A DNA stretch of 64,000 nt from Streptacidiphilus sp. 4-A2 (GTDB taxonomy: Bacteria; Actinomycetota; Actinomycetes; Streptomycetales; Streptomycetaceae), in the NCBI GenBank assembly GCA_014284505.1, contig JAAFYY010000001.1, positions 3,348,001-3,412,000 of the forward strand, read 5' to 3'. Made by a program: the position numbers and the translations under genes. This document shows positions 46,895-55,968 of the stretch, one piece after another; positions within the stretch are counted from its first letter, which is position 1; each line of letters opens with the position of its first letter. The notes below the pieces were generated by a model, which worked only from the letters and a program-made list of their open reading frames with translations, was not told the DNA's origin and did not search any database.

Positions 46895-48485
46895 CGTCCG
46901 TGAGTGAGAAGAGTCGGAGTCCGTTCGAGAGTGTGTCTGTTCGCCGTGCCTACCTGGCCGGGCTTGATCGCCTGGCCGGGCTGGGCTCGGTGGAGCGGGA
47001 TTTGGTGCGGCTGGGGGGTATGCCGGGGCTGGGCCGGTGGGTGGAGCAGGTGGCGGCGACTGGTGGGTGTGCCCGGCCGGTGTATCTGCGGGGAAGCACG
47101 GTGGCGGTGGATGCGTCCACGGGTGAGGTGCTGCGGTCGTACTCGACGCGGGGAGCCTGGGGAGCGGCTGGCGGTGCGGTGCCGGACGCGGCTGGCGTCG
47201 CGGTGCGCGTCGTGCTCCTACCAGTACGCGGGCGACTCCTTTCAGCTGGTGCGCGCTGGCCTGGTCGGCGGCAAGGGTGTGGCGGAAAGGTGGCGGCGCA
47301 TCCCCGGGTGTTCGTGACGGTGACTGCGCCCTCGTTCGGGCGGGTGCACCGTGAGGGCCGGTGCCATGCGGAGCGTGGGGTGTGCGGTCACGGAAAGGCG
47401 CGGGGCTGCGGTCTGATCCACAGTGAGGGTGATCCGCTGGTGGGGCAGGCCGTGTGCCCCTCGTGCTACGACTACGCGGGGCATGTGCTGTGGCACGCGC
47501 ACGCGGGGCGGTTGTGGTCGCGGCTGGTGGACGCGGTGTATCACGGGCTGGCCAGGGTGGCGGGGTCGGCCGGTCGGCGGTGCGGCGCTCGGTTCGGGTG
47601 TCGGCTGTGAAGGTCGCGGAGTTCCAGCGCCGGGGCGCCATCCATTTCCACGCTGTGATCCGGGTGGACGGCGGGGCCGGTCCGGGAGAGGCCGCACCGT
47701 CGTGGATGTCGGCGGCGGCGCTGGTGGAGGTGGTCCGCTCGGCGGCTCGGGCGGCAACGGTAGGGGTGCCGCAGTCGGCGGCCTATGGGGTGCGGCAGCT
47801 GCGGTTCGGTGACCAGCTGGACGTACGTGTGCTCGGCCATGGGGTCACTGACGGGCAGGTTGCGGGCTACCTGGCCAAGTACGTCACGAAGGGCACGGCG
47901 GCGGGGGCATTGGACCGCCGGTTGTGGTCGTGGGGCGAGGTCCGGGCGCTGCGGGTGTCGGCGCACATGCGGGCGCTGGTGATGGCCTGCTGGCGGCTGG
48001 GCGGCCTGGTGGAGCTGGCGCATCTGCGGCTGCGGGCCTGGGCTCACATGCTGGGCTTTCGTGGGCACTGCGTGACCAAGACGCGGCAGTACTCGACGAC
48101 GTACGGCGCGTTGCGGGCTGCGCGGGCCGCTCACACCGGGGCCCAGTGGGGCGGGCCTGGCGTGGTGGTGGAGCGGTGTTGGCGCTACGCGGGGTCCGGG
48201 CACTCTGCTGCGGAGTCGCTGGTGGCTGCGGGCATCGCCAGGGACCTGGAGGTGTCGCGCGACATTGCCCGCGACCTGGCCCCCGGGTGGGTGGGTGGGG
48301 CACGGCGGGCGGTTGGGTCGGCTGACGCAAAAATCGGCCGGCTGCGCCCGGATGATCTTGATGTGCCACAGCGGGGTGACCGCACCACCGGGTGGGTGGG
48401 TGGGGAACGGCGAGCGCCAGCGAGGGCTGAGGCGCATCTTCGGTGTCTGAATGTCGGCGGCGTGGGCGGCAACCATGGAGGGTGA
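46891..48485 (+). CDS. RepSA-like replication initiator (HUH type), frameshifted
   Basis: ATG 46891 starts MTSVSEKSRSPFESVSV. A Cys-rich region (CRTRLASRCASCSYQYAGD), RVFVTVTAPSFGRVH and CHAERGVCGHGKARGCG fit the zinc-binding N-half of RepSA proteins. The HUH motif is AIHFHAVIRVDG, and the Tyr helix is VAGYLAKYVTKGT. It is about 530 residues. Shifts near 47155, 47275 and 47560. These initiators nick the double-strand origin for rolling-circle replication. The last ~60 residues contain two GWVGG repeats encoded by G-rich DNA and look unlike the usual C-terminus. Confidence 0.88.
48283..48416 (+). repeat. Two 29-bp G-rich direct repeats inside rep
   Basis: CCGGGTGGGTGGGTGGGG occurs at 48283-48300 and 48388-48405, each followed by a similar 11-bp tail (CACGGCGGGCG and AACGGCGAGCG). 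The copies are 105 bp apart and in the same frame. Each contains four G runs able to form a quadruplex. Confidence 0.8.
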
Positions 48486-48893
48486 GGTTGTGGGCTGGGT
48501 GGCGGTGCACGGGGTACGGCAGCCGGACGGCGAGCTGACCGGCGTATGGAGGCTGGCAACAGGGGTGGGCTCGGCGGCGTTTCGGGTGGCTGAGTTCCAA
48601 GGGACCATCCAGCGCAACCCGGATAGGGCATGGGAGGTGGTCACGGACACACCGGTGCTGCCGGTAGTGATCACCCGAGCGTCGGGTCGGTGCTGGAGTT
48701 TGGGTTGGACTGGGACCCGCAGGTGGGTGTGTGGGTGCTCGACGTCGCTCCCTGGACACTGGATGAGGTACTGGGGCCCAAAGCGGCGTCGTGGGCCGCA
48801 GCGGGCCGTGGGGTGCGGGCGGACCTGGTGGCACGGGTCGTGGTGGTGCGGGACCTGGGGGCCATTACGTGCGCCATCTGGCCCCAGGGCTGA
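48475..48893 (+). CDS. Hypothetical protein of the element, frameshifted
   Basis: ATG 48475 overlaps the rep stop by 11 bp and reads MEGEVVGWVAVHGVRQPDGEL, then FRVAEFQGTIQRNPDRAWEVV. A shift near 48675 restores VLEFGLDWDPQVGVWVLDVAPWTLDEVLG, ending IWPQG at 48893. It is about 139 residues. No family recognised. A strong terminator follows. Confidence 0.6.
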
Positions 48894-48920
48894 GGGCCCG
48901 CGTCTCGGCCTAATCCGCAT

Positions 48921-48956
48921 GGCAGCCGCACGGGGGAACTCCCCTGTGCGGCTGCC
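48921..48956. terminator. Hairpin between convergent rep operon and recombinase gene
   Basis: GGCAGCCGCAC pairs with GTGCGGCTGCC, extended by a G-U pair and four G-C pairs around an AACT loop (48921-48956). It would stop transcription from both sides. Confidence 0.75.
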
Positions 48957-48968
48957 GTCTTATGGCAG

Positions 48969-50502
48969 CTAGGCGGCGATATCGAAGAACTCCGTTGAAC
49001 TCATGCCGGTGATCTTGTAGCGGGGTGCCGCGCCCCGGCCGCCATGGGATAGAGCACAACCTTGACTCCGTAGCGGTTGAGGATCTCCCGGCGGGCCACA
49101 TCGTCGGGGGCCTGTGACCACTGATCGGCGATGGTGAGACCGGTGGGGACCATGCGCATACCCGGAGCACGTTCCGGCAGGGCCTTGAGTTCCTTGATCT
49201 CATCGCCTAGCCGGGCATAGGTGGTTCGGTACCACTGCGCGTCTTCGGGGTCGTCGTAGAGGTGGGCGGCCCTGTCCTCGCGCATCCTGACCTGGTCGGC
49301 CCTAATGGCTGCAATACGGGCGGCGTAGCCAGTGCCGGGATCGTAGACCTTGCGCATGACTTCGGTCTGTCCGTAGCGGCTGAGGAACCAATCAGTCACC
49401 GCTGTGTCGAGATTCTTGATGGACATGGCCGGGGCGGGCTTGCAGTTCTGGCTGCCCGGGACTCCGCGCACACGCGCTGTGCATCCGTAGGCCATGATCA
49501 GCCCCGGTCGGCCTGAGACGTACAAGCGCGCCTCGCAGTTACCGCAGGTACCAAGACCGGAGAGCAGCCTGGGGCCCTTGGGGGCTCGGCTGCCGGTGCG
49601 CTTGGGAGCCGTAGCCTTGATCAGTGCATCGTGGGTGGCTGTATCCCACAGACCTTCGGCTAGCCGGACAGCGCGGCCATTGGAGTCGAGAACCGGACGG
49701 CCATCGTGCATCAGGTATCCAAGGGCGGCTTCGCTGGTGAGAATCTTTTGGAGCGCCCTTTGAGTCCACAGGGTTCCCTTGAGTGCGCGGCCGTAGAGCT
49801 GGGCACGGCGGTCAGAGGGCGAAGGGATACCAGCGCGATTGAGGCGGGCTGCCTCGGTCGAACAGGTGATCTTCCCGGTCAGGTCCGTCAGGATCCTTTC
49901 GGCGACGTCGCGAATGACCGTGGCGGCAACAAGGTCGATCGCAACGTGATCAACTTTCCCCATGGGGACCACCCGGACGTACATGTACCCGTAGCTGGGG
50001 AACTGCTTGGGCTGACCGGCTGCCCGAGCCCTTGAGGTCTCATCCCGGTTGCGCTTCTGGATGCTGCGGAGTTCGATCTGCTACCCCACGCCTTGATGGT
50101 CCACTCGTTCTCGTCGTTCGGGTCGTTGAAGTCCCAGATGCCCTGATGATCGGCGGTCACGATCATGCGCCCCTGCTTGGTCAGCATGTCCTGGGTGTTC
50201 AGGACGTCCCGCAGGTTGCGCCCGATACGGTCGACGCTTGCGGAGGCCACTCCGTCATAGGGGCCTTTGATCCCTTGCAGCCAAGGACCAAGCCCCTTGC
50301 GGGTGAGGGGGTCTGTGGCACCGCTGACCTGCCAGTCATCGGCCCAAGCGATGATGTGTCCGCCCGCTTCGGCCACCGCGTCAATGGACTGGATGGCCTG
50401 GCGCTCTGGGCTTGACGTCGCGTCAGTCGTGCGGCTTAGGCGACGCGTGCCGACCAGACACATGCCGCACCCGTCGTACTCGGTGGTCAGCATGGTTTCC
50501 AT
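48969..50502 (-). CDS. Large serine recombinase (integrase), frameshifted
   Basis: From ATG 50502 (METMLTTEYDGCGMCLVGTRRL) the resolvase domain shows the catalytic Ser in RLSRTTDATSSPERQ, then DDWQVSGATDPLTRKGL and ASASVDRIGRNLRDVLNTQD. Shifts near 50085 and 50035 lead to VDHVAIDLVAATVIRDV and the recombinase domain (EAARLNRAGIPSPSDR, ALQKILTSEAALGYL). The zinc-beta ribbon is CGNCEARLYVSGRPGL and GCTARVRGVPGSQNC. A further shift near 49030 replaces a GC-shadow end with KITGMSSTEFFDIAA and the stop at 48969. It is about 511 residues. It lies ~40 bp from attR and should catalyse attP x attB integration; excision needs an unidentified directionality factor. Confidence 0.92.
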
Positions 50503-50532
50503 GATGCGCTCCCATCTCGCACGCATGTGCGA

Positions 50533-50570
50533 ATAAGGGAACTACCTGGGCGGTAAGACGAACTTCGCGG
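50533..50570. other. attR junction of the integrated element
   Basis: Element sequence GGGAACTACCTG meets GGCGG (50549-50553) and then host TAAGACGAACTTC. GAACTACC (50539-50546) is the other arm of the attP dyad. Confidence 0.8.
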
Positions 50571-51282
50571 CCGACCGTGAGGCCGGGACAGGATCCTCGC
50601 CCAGTGGCCCGGTTCGCATGCCGCCGCCTGCGCGGCCCGCGCCGTGATGCACCGGCTGACCCGCCGCCTGGCCGAGGTGCACGGCATCCGGCAGTTCCTG
50701 GACATCGGCACCGGAATCCCCACCGCGCCGAACCTGCACGAGGTCGCCCAGGGGATCGCCCCGGCCTCCCGGGTCGTGTATGTGGACAACGACCCGATCG
50801 TGCTGGCCCACGCGCGCGCCCTGCTCACCAGCACTCCCCAGGGCCGTACCGCGTACATCGACGGCGATCTGCGCGACCCGGAGAAACTCCTCGCCGACCC
50901 GGCCCTGCACGGCACCCTGGACCTGGACCAGCCGGTCGCACTGACCCTGATCAACCTGGTGCACTTCCTGTCCGACGAGGCCGCCCACCCGCTGGTCCAG
51001 CAGTTGCTGGAGGCCCTGCCCAGCGGCAGCTTCCTCGCCCTCACCGCCGGCACCGGCGACTCCGCCCCGGAGCAGGCCGAGGTGGCGTCCCGGCGCTACC
51101 GGGAGGCGGGCATCGAGAACCACCTGCGCACCCGCGCCCAGGTGGAACGGTTCTTCACCGGACTGGAACTGGACGAGCCCGGCGTGGTGCTGATCAACCG
51201 CTGGCACCCGGAGCCGGACGACGGCCCGGTACTGGAGGACCACGAGGTGATGGCCTACGCGGCCCTCGCCCGCAAGCCCTAG
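50553..51282 (+). pseudogene. 3' part of the interrupted SAM-dependent methyltransferase
   Basis: Continues the gene begun at 38912: KTNFAADREAG, then after an apparent shift near 50583 DRILAQWPGSHAAACAARAVMHRLTRRLAEVHG, motif I FLDIGTGIPTAPNLHEVAQ, VVYVDNDPIVLAHARALL, LINLVHFLSDEAAHPLV and the end YAALARKP at 51282. All DUF574/methyltransferase-19 landmarks are present. An internal ATG at 50647 could allow a shortened product lacking the first ~75 residues. The host gene should be inactive while the element is integrated. Confidence 0.85.
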
Positions 51283-51326
51283 TCCCAGCCCTGGCCCCAA
51301 CTCCAGCCCTGGCCCTGGCCCTGGCC

Positions 51327-51844
51327 CTACGGTCCGTCGCCGGTGATCTCGGTGGCCGGGTCAGAGGCCCGCAGGATGCGCAAGTAGGCGAAGACGTCGT
51401 CGATCTGGCGTTCAGTCAGATCGGTGGCGTGTTCCAGGGCCCGGACCAGCCGCTGGTCGGCGTCGGCCGATTCGGCGACCCGCAGCCAGTCGTGGCCCAT
51501 CGGCCGGGCGTCCGCGGCGGCGATCAGCACCCGGCTGCCGCCGCGGACGAGCCGGATCGTGCCCGGCCGCCTTCCGAGCGAGACCCGGAACTCTCCCTCC
51601 ACGCCCTCCACTTCACCGTCCCCGCCGCCCCGAGGGCCAGGGTGAGCTGTTCGGGCGGGAGGCCGGCCCGGGTGAGGGCGGCCCGCAGATCGGACCGGTC
51701 GGCGGCGCGGAGCAGCGCGAGCCCGGTGCGGCGGACCTCGTCGGCCCGGACGGTGAGCTCCTGGCCGTCGGGCCGGCTGACGCGGATCCGCTGGGAGCGC
51801 GCCGCACCGGGGCCACGCGTCTGGATGACGTGGATACGGATCAT
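51327..51844 (-). CDS. Hypothetical protein, frameshifted
   Basis: ATG 51844 starts MIRIHVIQTRGPGAARSQRI, then RVSRPDGQELTVRADEVRRTGLALLRAADRS. A shift near 51625 leads to EGEFRVSLGRRPGTIRLVRGG, LIAAADARPMGHDWLRVAESADA and ERQIDDVFAYLRILRASDP, ending at 51327. It is about 172 residues. No family recognised; the alternating beta pattern suggests a compact beta domain. A 6-bp CCCTGG tandem repeat (51285-51327) lies at its end, between it and the methyltransferase remnant. Confidence 0.55.
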
Positions 51845-51881
51845 CCCCGGAGCATGCGCCGCGAGCGGTCCCGGGCACAAC

Positions 51882-52061
51882 TCATCCCTGACCGGCCGCG
51901 CCACGCGGCTGGGCACCGTCCTGGGTGGGCAGTTGTCGCCGCGCGGAGTCGGGACGCCGCTGCTGCCCGCGTCCTCGCGCCCGGATGACTTCCGCCGACA
52001 GGGACAGGGCGGAGCCGAGGACGCCGAGCACGGCGTCCATGGTGAGCAGGATCGTATCCAT
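51882..52061 (-). CDS. Possible 59-residue protein
   Basis: ATG 52061 encodes MDTILLTMDAVLGVLGSALS, a possible membrane helix, followed by a basic Arg/Gln-rich tail ending GAAGQG. No clear ribosome binding site is present (GGAACCCTCCC upstream). It is plausible as a small membrane peptide but weakly supported. Confidence 0.3.
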   Translation of the reverse strand: MDTILLTMDAVLGVLGSALSLSAEVIRARGRGQQRRPDSARRQLPTQDGAQPRGAAGQG

Positions 52062-52240
52062 GGGAGGGTTCCGATCTCCGGACCCCGCACGCGTGAGCGC
52101 GGGCCCGGATTCGGCGTACCGCGCCGACGGCCCCCCAGGGTGTTCCCTCGGCTCCCATGATGACAAGGGCAACCCGTTCGCGCCAGCCCCCCTCGGAGCC
52201 CGCCGGGGCCATCCCCGGCCGGGAGCCCGGGACTTGGGCG

Positions 52241-53622
52241 TCAGTGCTCGCGGCGGGCGGTGACCGGTGGAGGGGTGGTGGCCGGGCCGAGGGTGGTGGT
52301 GCCGGACGGGCCAGCCGGACGAGACCGCGCCGGTAGGCGTCGATCGCCTCCTGGGTCCGGCCCTGGCGGTTGAGCAGGTCGCCGAGCAGGCGCGAGGTGT
52401 CGGCCAGGTCACCGGCCGCGTCGGCCCCCTCCTGGAGCGGGATGGCGGCCCGGTAGTGCCCCTCGGCCTCCGCGGCGTCCCCGCGCTGCTCGTGGATCAT
52501 GCCCAGCAGCCGGTGCGCCGCGGCGGCGTGCACCGTGCCGTGCCCGGGGCCCAGGCCTGCCAGCAGCGAAGTGAGCAGCTGTTCGGCGTCCGCTCCGTGG
52601 CCGCGCCGCCAGCGGACGTCGGCGAGCTCGACCTCGACCTGCACGGCGTGGAACGCGGCCCCGGTGGCGCGCAGCATGTCCAGCGCGGTCCGCAGTTCGT
52701 CCTCGGCCTCGGCCAGCCGGCCGTGCTGGGTGTGCAGATAGCCGCGCATCCAGTGGCACTGGGCCAGTTCGGCCCGGATCTCCCACTGCTGGTACACGTC
52801 CTGGGCCTTGACCAGGTACGCCTCGGCCTCCTCGAACCGGCCGCGGGCCGCGAGGGTGCGGGCCACCGAGCGGTGCAGCCCGGCCACCGCCACCGGGTCG
52901 GGCACCTGGGGGGCGAGATCCAGGGCGAGCTGGGCGGCCTTGGTCGCCCGCTCGTACGCGCCCATGTCCAGGTACGGGGTGATGATCGTGCCGTAGAGCA
53001 GCAGCAGCGCGCCCGGATCGGGCAGCCCGCCACCGTTGAGCTCGTTGATCGTCTTCTCCAGCAGATAGCAGGCGTAGCGTACGTCGCCCTCCAGCTGGTG
53101 GGCGATGGCCTGCCCGCGGATCGCGCGGGCCCGCGCGGGCAGCGGCTGGTCCGCGAGCAGCGTCTGGGCCTGCTCGAACTGCGCCCGGCTCTCGGCCAGG
53201 GCCCCGCGGCGCAGCAGGCTGGTGCCGAGTGCCACCCGCAGCTCGGACTCCAGGTCGGCCAGGCCGTGCCGCTCGGCCCGCTGGAGCAGTTCGCCGAGCA
53301 GCAGCTCGGCCTGGCTGTCGGATCCGCTGTCCAGCAGACCGACCGCCTCGGCGAGCCCTTCACGCAGTTCGGTGCGCAGGCCGGTCGGCAGACCCATGGC
53401 CAACTGCTCGTAGCTGGTGTCCAGCCGGCCCGCGAGGTAGCGCAGCGCGGTCTCCGAGGCGCGGACCTTGCCCGACTCGACGGTGGAGACATAGGCGGCG
53501 GTGTATTCGGGCTCGGCGAGTTGACGCTGAGTCAGTCCCAGCTGGGTGCGCAGCCGTTGGATGCGGGCGCCGACCTCCTTGGCACTGCCGCGCTGCACCG
53601 CGCCGTCGTTTCCGGCCGGCAT
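52241..53622 (-). CDS. XRE-family regulator with TPR domain, frameshifted at C-terminus
   Basis: ATG 53622 starts MPAGNDGAVQRGSAKEVGARI. The HTH is RTQLGLTQRQLAEPEYTAAYVSTVESGKVRASETALRYLA. From residue 80 to the end run TPR repeats (LGELLQRAERHGLADLESELRVALG, LGMIHEQRGDAAEAEGHYRAA, LLGDLLNRQGRTQEAIDAYRRGL). A shift near 52310 restores a short tail with stop at 52241. It is about 460 residues. TPR-XRE proteins resemble peptide-sensing regulators such as PlcR/Rgg and the Streptomyces BldD-independent sensors. It diverges from the neprosin genes across 316 bp, so it may regulate them. Confidence 0.87.
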
Positions 53623-53938
53623 GGCCGCCCACCTCCTGTGTCTGGCGCCGTCAGGACCGGCGCGGAGCCCCAGTCCTATCACAGCGCGAGCTGTCGGGCG
53701 CCTTCCGGAAAACCGTGCGGACGATCCGTCAGCAGGCCTTGCCAGGGGCGACCCCGGGCCCTAATTTAAGCACCCATGTAAGTGAAGTTACTTGCTCAGT
53801 TATACCCGTGTTTCCCTGTGTGCCGCTCAACGCCCAACCCGTTTCGCCCGTTTCGCCCACCGATGCCCGCCTCCAGCCCCCCGGGCGGCCCGGTCCGGGC
53901 GCACCGACCGAGAAGAGACCAGGAGAAGAGGGTCAACC
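53623..53938. other. 316-bp divergent region upstream of protease genes
   Basis: An AT-rich island (about 53760-53810) interrupts GC-rich DNA and contains GTAAGTGAAGTTAC (GTAA-N6-TTAC, 53778-53791) and TATACC (53801-53806). It is the likely promoter/operator zone for the XRE-TPR gene and the first neprosin gene. No gene was found. Confidence 0.45.
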
Positions 53939-54703
53939 GTGTCTGTACGAAGACTTGTGACCGCGGCGGCAATCACGGTCGGCGCCCTGGCGGCAATGGT
54001 GCCGTCGGCGCCCGCCGCCCAGGCGGCGACCTGCTGGTACGGCTCCTGCTTCAGCTATGTGTCGGGCAGTCAGGAAGCCACAGCGACCGGCGCCTCGGTC
54101 ACCATGCTCCAGGACTCCCCGACTCTGGACGCCGGCCAGCCCGGTGGCCATTCGCTCCAGGAACTGGCCCTGCAGAACTCGGCCCAGACCTCCACCGTGG
54201 AGGTCGGCTGGACAGTGGATCCCCAACTCAACGGGGACTCGCTGCCGCATCTGTTCGTCTACCACTGGGTGGACGGCCAGGAGTCCTGCTACAACGGCTG
54301 CGGCTTCGTCCAGGTGTCCGGTTCGGTACGGCCCGGCATGGCCGTCACATCGGGTACGGCCGGCACCTATGCCGTGCTCTACTCCGGCGGCAACTGGTGG
54401 ATCTACTACGACAACCAGGCGGTGGGCTACTTCCCCGGTTCGCTGTGGGGCGGCAGCTACACCAGTGCGCAGCTGGTCACCGCCTTCGGCGAGGTCGCCG
54501 CCACGGACCCGACCAGTTGCACGCAGATGGGCGACGGACGCCCCGGCAGTGACTCCGGCTCCTCCTGGATCGCCGACTACCAGCTGGTCGGCTCCCCCGA
54601 CGCCCCCTCGTTCACCGTCTCGGCCACCGACCCCGGGGAGTACGACTCCGGGAGCGCCACCGCGACCTCGTTCCAGCTCGGCGGCCCCGGCGGGGCCTGC
54701 TGA
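53939..54703 (+). CDS. Secreted neprosin-family glutamic protease
   Basis: 254 residues, intact, from GTG 53939 with AGGAG upstream. Signal peptide VRRLVTAAAITVGALAAMV to AAQA. The domain reads CWYGSCFSYVSGSQEATAT, LQNSAQTSTVEVGWTVDP (first catalytic Glu), LFVYHWVDGQESCYNGCGFVQ, NWWIYYDNQAVGYFPGSLW and AFGEVA (second Glu candidate), then TQMGDGRP. Neprosin was first described as a prolyl endopeptidase of pitcher plants; bacterial homologues are active at acid pH. Cysteine pairs suggest disulfides. A close paralogue follows 90 bp downstream. Confidence 0.9.
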   Translation: MSVRRLVTAAAITVGALAAMVPSAPAAQAATCWYGSCFSYVSGSQEATATGASVTMLQDSPTLDAGQPGGHSLQELALQNSAQTSTVEVGWTVDPQLNGDSLPHLFVYHWVDGQESCYNGCGFVQVSGSVRPGMAVTSGTAGTYAVLYSGGNWWIYYDNQAVGYFPGSLWGGSYTSAQLVTAFGEVAATDPTSCTQMGDGRPGSDSGSSWIADYQLVGSPDAPSFTVSATDPGEYDSGSATATSFQLGGPGGAC

Positions 54704-54793
54704 GCCTGCTGAGCTCCCGGCTTCAGCACCCCCGGGCCCACCCGCGCCCCGACCGACCCCGTTCACACCCGCCCCCCTCACCCAAGGAGAACC

Positions 54794-55630
54794 ATGCGCA
54801 TACGTACCTCACTCGCGGGCGCCGTACTGGCCGCCACCACCATGCTCGCGCTGCTCGGCGGCCAGCCCGCCGAGGCCGCCTCCGGCGCGGCCGCGCCGAG
54901 CGCGCCGCCCTCGGTCGGGGCGACGACCGGGACGGACAACCCGACCTGCTGGTACGGCGCCTGCTTCGACTACGTCTACGGACGCCAGACGACCAACGCG
55001 ACCGGGGCACGTATCCGCATGGAGATCGCCGACCCGGTGGTGGACCCGACCCAGCCCGGCGAACACTCGCTCCAGGAACTGGCGTTGCAGAACTCGGCGC
55101 AGACCTCCACCGTGGAGGTCGGCTGGACGGTCGACCCCCAGATGAACGGCGACTCCAAGCCGCACCTGTTCGTCTACCACTGGGTGGACGGCCAGGAATC
55201 CTGCTACAACGGCTGCGGTTTCGTGCAGACTTCGAAGCGGATCGTGCCCGGAATGCGGCTTTCCTCCGGGCGCTCGGCGGAGTTCGCCATCCGCCTGGTC
55301 CACGGCAACTGGTGGATCTACTACGACGGCGCCGGGGTGGGCTACTTCCCCGGTTCGCTCTGGAGCGGCAGTTACACCAGCGCCCAGATGATCACCGCCT
55401 TCGGCGAGGTCGCCGAGAACACCACCGATGTTCCGTCCTGCACCCAGATGGGCGACGGACGCTTCGGCAGCAGCCGCGGCTCGTCCTGGATCAGCGGTTT
55501 CCACCTGTACGGCAGCACCGACGCCCCGGATCTCACGGTGCTGGCGACCAGCCCCGACTACTACGGATTCGGGAAGGTCACCCCGACCTCCTTCCAGCTC
55601 GGCGGACCGGGCAAGGGCGCCTGCCAGTGA
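54794..55630 (+). CDS. Secreted neprosin-family glutamic protease, second copy
   Basis: 278 residues, intact; AAGGAGA precedes ATG 54794. Signal MRIRTSLAGAVLAATTMLAL to AEAA, then a 25-residue Ala/Pro linker absent from the first copy. The domain matches the first gene almost block for block (CWYGACFDYVYG, LQNSAQTSTVEVGWTVDPQM, HWVDGQESCYNGCGFVQ, NWWIYYDGAGVGYFPGSLW, AFGEVAEN, TQMGDGRFGSS). It is a tandem duplicate in one operon with the first. Differences fall mostly in the middle of the domain. Confidence 0.9.
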   Translation: MRIRTSLAGAVLAATTMLALLGGQPAEAASGAAAPSAPPSVGATTGTDNPTCWYGACFDYVYGRQTTNATGARIRMEIADPVVDPTQPGEHSLQELALQNSAQTSTVEVGWTVDPQMNGDSKPHLFVYHWVDGQESCYNGCGFVQTSKRIVPGMRLSSGRSAEFAIRLVHGNWWIYYDGAGVGYFPGSLWSGSYTSAQMITAFGEVAENTTDVPSCTQMGDGRFGSSRGSSWISGFHLYGSTDAPDLTVLATSPDYYGFGKVTPTSFQLGGPGKGACQ

Positions 55631-55968
55631 GCTGACCGCGGGCCGGTCGTCGGCCGGCGGCGGGCCTCCCCGGCCCGCCGCCTGTCGGTCCGTCAACCCG
55701 CCGGTCGGGGGCTTTTCGGCTGGCAGGGCCGTTGCTGACAGGACGCTGTGAGGTCCCGACGTCCTCTTGCCCGACCGAACGTTGTTTCGCTATGTTCATG
55801 CGCCAAGACACCACCGCTCGTGGTGGCGCCAGGTCGAAGAGCTTGGCATAGACATGACCCCGCAGCGCCGATGCCGACGCTCCGTCGGCTGCGGCGTCCC
55901 TCTCGCGTACGGCGCAGACCCTCACACCCGCGTCCTTGTCAGGGCACACCTAGACACGCAGGAGACCC
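55631..55968. other. 338-bp region upstream of the G1 protease
   Basis: TTGCCC (55768-55773) and TATGTT (55792-55797), 18 bp apart, form a good principal-sigma-type promoter. A small hairpin CACCAC-N5-GTGGTG (55809-55825) lies in the expected leader. The G1 start at 55969 has CAGGAGA upstream. No gene was found. Confidence 0.5.

Larger units (their letters stand above)
39027..50552. mobile_element. Actinomycete integrative and conjugative element (AICE, pSAM2-like) with serine recombinase
   Basis: About 11.5 kb inserted in a methyltransferase gene. Modules: a WhiJ/BldB-type pair (39458-40530), small conserved genes (40744-42719), a KorSA-type GntR repressor (42918-43691), conserved plasmid genes and an RDD protein (43899-45123), an FtsK/TraB translocase (45120-46510), a spread-like protein (46507-46719), a RepSA-like HUH initiator (46891-48485) and a serine recombinase beside the right end (48969-50502). 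This is the pSAM2/SLP1 backbone (integration, rolling-circle replication, single-protein double-strand DNA transfer), but with a serine rather than tyrosine integrase and no tRNA target. Boundaries are accurate to the 5-bp shared core. Confidence 0.9.

Noticed and set aside
39027..50552. Prophage
   Set aside because: There are no capsid, portal, terminase or tail genes; the translocase and HUH initiator indicate a conjugative element.
39013..50570. tRNA attachment site expected for pSAM2-like elements
   Set aside because: No tRNA sequence or long direct repeat occurs at either end; only 5 bp are shared and they lie in a protein-coding gene.
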